Assembly (NCBI RefSeq): GCF_009857445.1
Contig: NZ_WWCN01000013.1
Span: forward strand, 124,001-188,000
Direction of reading: 5' to 3'
DNA: 64,000 nucleotides
Source of the DNA: Duganella flavida
Lineage (GTDB): Bacteria > Pseudomonadota > Gammaproteobacteria > Burkholderiales > Burkholderiaceae_D
Of this stretch, positions 61,267 to 64,000 are shown piece by piece. The position numbers were made by a program, and so were the translations under genes. Numbering within the stretch: the first letter of the stretch is position 1; each line of letters opens with the position of its first letter. The notes under the pieces are model-generated. The model saw only the letters and a program-made list of their open reading frames with translations. It ran no database searches and was not told where the DNA came from.

Positions 61267-62957
61267 AGCAGGTCCGAAGCCAGGGCCTGGTGCAGCGATG
61301 CCACCGCTGCCGAGCCCTCGCCCACTGCTGCCGCCACCCGCTTGACCGAACCGCTGCGCACATCGCCCACTGCGAAGATGCGTGGGCGGCTGGTTTCGAG
61401 GAAGTGGCGCGGGCGTTCAAGCGGCCAGCGTTCTGCCGGCACGTCCGGCCCGGTCAGCACGAAATTCTTGTCGTCCAGCGCCACGCAATCGCCCAGCCAC
61501 GCGGTGCTAGGCTCCGCGCCGAGGAACAAGAACAGATGGCGCGCCGGTGCTTCACGTGCGACACCGCCTGCGCTTTGCCAGCAAATGCTTTCCAGCCTGT
61601 CGCCGCCACGCAGCTCGACAATCTGCTTGTGCGTGTGCAGCGTGATTTTCGGCGAGGCTTCGATGCGCTGGATCAGGTAGCGTGACATGCTGGCCGCCAG
61701 CCCGCTCGAACGCACCACGATATGCACATGCTTGGCGTGCTGCGATAAAAACACCGCCGCCTGTCCGGCCGAATTGCCGCCGCCGACGATCACTACCTCT
61801 TCATCCGAACAGAAATTCGCTTCCATGAAGGAGGCGCTGTAGTACACGCCGCGCCCTTCAAAGCGCTCCAGTCCCGGCAAGTCAGGCTTGCGATAGCGCG
61901 CGCCGCTGGCGATGACGATGGAACGCGCACGCAGCTTCTCGCCGCTGTCGATCTGGATATCGTATTCCGGACTTTCGCAATTGACGGCGCTGACCTTGAC
62001 CGGCACCGCCACCTCGGCGCCAAATTTGCGCGCCTGCGCCAGCCCGCGGCCTGCCAACGCCTGCCCCGATACGCCGGTCGGGAAGCCGAAGTAGTTTTCG
62101 ATCTTGGAGCTGGCGCCAGCTTGGCCGCCCGGCGCTTTGGCGTCCAGCACCGCCACCGTCAAGCCCTCCGAGGCCGCGTACACGGCGGCAGCCAGACCCG
62201 CAGGACCAGCGCCGACCACCACCACGTCGAACAAGCGGCCGTCGATGCTGTCAGGGCTGATGCCGATGCCGTCCGCCACCTGGCGCAGTGTGGGCCGGCG
62301 CAGCACTTCGCCGCTGATGGTGACCACCGCCGGAATGTCCTGCAGTTGCACACCGAAGCGCTCCATCAGCGCGCGCGCATCGTCGTCGGCATCGGCCTCG
62401 AAGTAAGCGGATGGTGTGCCGTTACGATTGAGGAAATGGCGCAGGATCAGGGTCTCCTGCGAATCACGCTGGCCAAACACCACTACGCCGCCGGTCTGGT
62501 CGGACATGTAGACCACGCGCCGCAGGATGTAGGCGCGCATGATGGTTTCACTCAGCGCCGCTTCCGAAATCACCAGCGTGCGCAGCGAATCTTCGCTGAT
62601 CACAATCAGCTCGCTGTCTGCCACCACGCGTGCTGTGGCGACGGCGGCACGGCCAGCCAGCGATCCCATCTCACCGGTGAACATGCCGGGACCGTGGGTG
62701 CCGATGACGGTCAAGCCCAGCGCCGAGCCGCGCTCCACTTCAATTGAACCGGAGATGATGACGTACATGCCGATATGCCGGTCGCCCTGGCGGAACAGCA
62801 CCTCGCCGGCGGCAAAGTGCCGCCGTTCGCCGTAGCGCATCAGGATGTCAAACTGGTCTTCGCTCAGGGTAGGGAAAATCTGGTGCCGGCGGTTGCCGAC
62901 GTCGGATGATGCCAGGTGAGGGGCGGCGCTGCTGCCGGCCCCAGGTTTCAGTTCCAT
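61263..62957 (-). CDS. FAD-dependent oxidoreductase with cyclic-nucleotide-binding domain (TrxR-like)
   Basis: A 564-residue fusion. Residues about 30-165 are a cNMP-binding fold (FAAGEVLFRQGDRHIGMYVI; GEMGSLAGRAAVATARV). A thioredoxin-like segment (VVVFGQRDSQETLILRHFLN) follows, then a TrxR-type flavoprotein core: VVVVGAGPAGLAAAVYAASE, VIVGGGNSAGQAAVFLSQHA (NADPH) and IFAVGDVRSGSVKRVAAAVG. The TrxR CxxC is replaced by ASSKIENYFGFP-type sequence, so it cannot reduce thioredoxin in the usual way. Start MELKPGAGS at 62957. Its electron acceptor is unknown. Confidence 0.9.
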   Translation of the reverse strand: MELKPGAGSSAAPHLASSDVGNRRHQIFPTLSEDQFDILMRYGERRHFAAGEVLFRQGDRHIGMYVIISGSIEVERGSALGLTVIGTHGPGMFTGEMGSLAGRAAVATARVVADSELIVISEDSLRTLVISEAALSETIMRAYILRRVVYMSDQTGGVVVFGQRDSQETLILRHFLNRNGTPSAYFEADADDDARALMERFGVQLQDIPAVVTISGEVLRRPTLRQVADGIGISPDSIDGRLFDVVVVGAGPAGLAAAVYAASEGLTVAVLDAKAPGGQAGASSKIENYFGFPTGVSGQALAGRGLAQARKFGAEVAVPVKVSAVNCESPEYDIQIDSGEKLRARSIVIASGARYRKPDLPGLERFEGRGVYYSASFMEANFCSDEEVVIVGGGNSAGQAAVFLSQHAKHVHIVVRSSGLAASMSRYLIQRIEASPKITLHTHKQIVELRGGDRLESICWQSAGGVAREAPARHLFLFLGAEPSTAWLGDCVALDDKNFVLTGPDVPAERWPLERPRHFLETSRPRIFAVGDVRSGSVKRVAAAVGEGSAAVASLHQALASDLL

Positions 62958-63003
62958 GCCGTATCCTCGCGATGTGGTACAGACATGATAGCGCCAATTG
63001 GTG

Positions 63004-63333
63004 TTATCGACAGAGCTGCCGCCACTGCGCCTCAAATTCGGCCGGGGTGACGTCCTGCGCCAGCACGGTCAGGTCGCGCGCCACCGAGATGTAGCGCTGG
63101 AAGCCGATGTAGCTGCCGAACGCATCCTTGGCGTTGACCTCGCCGCACGGCGCCCCGCCCTTGCCGATGAACTGGTTGCGGAACTGCGCCTGCCCGGGTT
63201 CCAGCACTTTTTCGCGCACATATTTTTCGCCCAGGCTGGTAAGCGTCGCCGCTTCTTCTCGCTGTTTTTGCTCCGCGCTCTTGCCGCAGGCGGCCAGCGC
63301 CAGCAATAATGCGATCGTGATAGTCAATCTCAT
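63004..63333 (-). CDS. Small predicted lipoprotein
   Basis: A 109-residue protein with a signal sequence (MRLTITIALLLALAACGKSA) ending in the lipobox LAAC, so it is lipid-anchored. The mature part is helical (EQKQREEAATLTSLGEKYVR) and then has a domain with GGAPCGEVNAKDAFGSYIGF and a final C (QLCR), suggesting one disulfide. Such short lipoproteins are widespread in Burkholderiales and uncharacterised. It is divergent from the asparaginase gene. Confidence 0.72.
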   Translation of the reverse strand: MRLTITIALLLALAACGKSAEQKQREEAATLTSLGEKYVREKVLEPGQAQFRNQFIGKGGAPCGEVNAKDAFGSYIGFQRYISVARDLTVLAQDVTPAEFEAQWRQLCR

Positions 63334-63367
63334 ATTTTTTCTCTTTTACTTAGTGCCCGCAAGCTAG

Positions 63368-64000
<633 letters not shown>

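Overview
The window is GC-rich, densely coded chromosomal DNA from a betaproteobacterium, most likely an Oxalobacteraceae member of the Massilia/Duganella/Janthinobacterium group. I infer this from the gene order cysS - DNA glycosylase - accA - tilS - lysC - tRNA-Ser next to ppiA-ppiB-lpxH, the rnr-rlmB pair next to tRNA-Leu, polyhydroxybutyrate genes (3-hydroxybutyrate dehydrogenase, phasin), PEP-CTERM proteins and the large number of hybrid sensor kinases. No phage, integrase, insertion sequence or CRISPR array was seen.

Layout. 1-5900: uptake and catabolism of a small organic acid or aromatic compound (ABC permease and binding protein, two VOC-fold proteins, a fumarylacetoacetase-family hydrolase, a D-2-hydroxyacid dehydrogenase, a porin); both divergent promoter regions carry the same GTATAC-N14-GTATAC operator. 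5900-10300: PEP-CTERM remnant, amino-acid permease, hydroxybutyrate dehydrogenase/patatin/CMD operon. 10300-21800: housekeeping block with duplicated tRNA-Ser(GCU), lysC, tilS, accA, glycosylase, cysS, cyclophilins, lpxH and several small envelope proteins. 21800-28450: a DUF72 gene, then a six-gene stressosome-type operon (rsbR-rsbS-rsbT-SpoIIE phosphatase-histidine kinase-hybrid kinase). 28500-35600: GntR/ABC exporter operon, YceH-like gene, cysE, rlmB, rnr.

35600-38870: four identical tRNA-Leu(CAG) genes, between which sit a hybrid kinase with a complete ETR1-type ethylene-binding domain and a PEP-CTERM protein. 38870-44660: HxlR/NmrA pair, hybrid kinase, diguanylate cyclase with a tiny secreted protein, phasin. 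44690-48670: LexA-box-controlled FAN1-type nuclease plus an XPD/DinG helicase carrying its own PD-(D/E)XK domain. 48660-53670: LiaF-like membrane proteins coupled to a LytS/LytTR two-component system, an AraC regulator and a flavin monooxygenase, preceded by a two-turn direct repeat. 53680-59740: LysR, hemolysin III, and a BlaI - M56/M23 peptidase - TonB receptor operon with a BlaI-type operator. 59740-64000: a coiled-coil membrane protein, a degenerate patatin, a cNMP-binding flavoprotein, a small lipoprotein and the start of a periplasmic L-asparaginase.

The main themes are signal transduction (stressosome, ethylene receptor-like kinase, LytTR, BlaI/M56) and envelope or nutrient functions placed around a conserved housekeeping core. 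There is no gene-free stretch longer than 300 bases; the longest intergenic gap is upstream of rnr and tRNA-Leu (about 290 bases) and contains a strong promoter.
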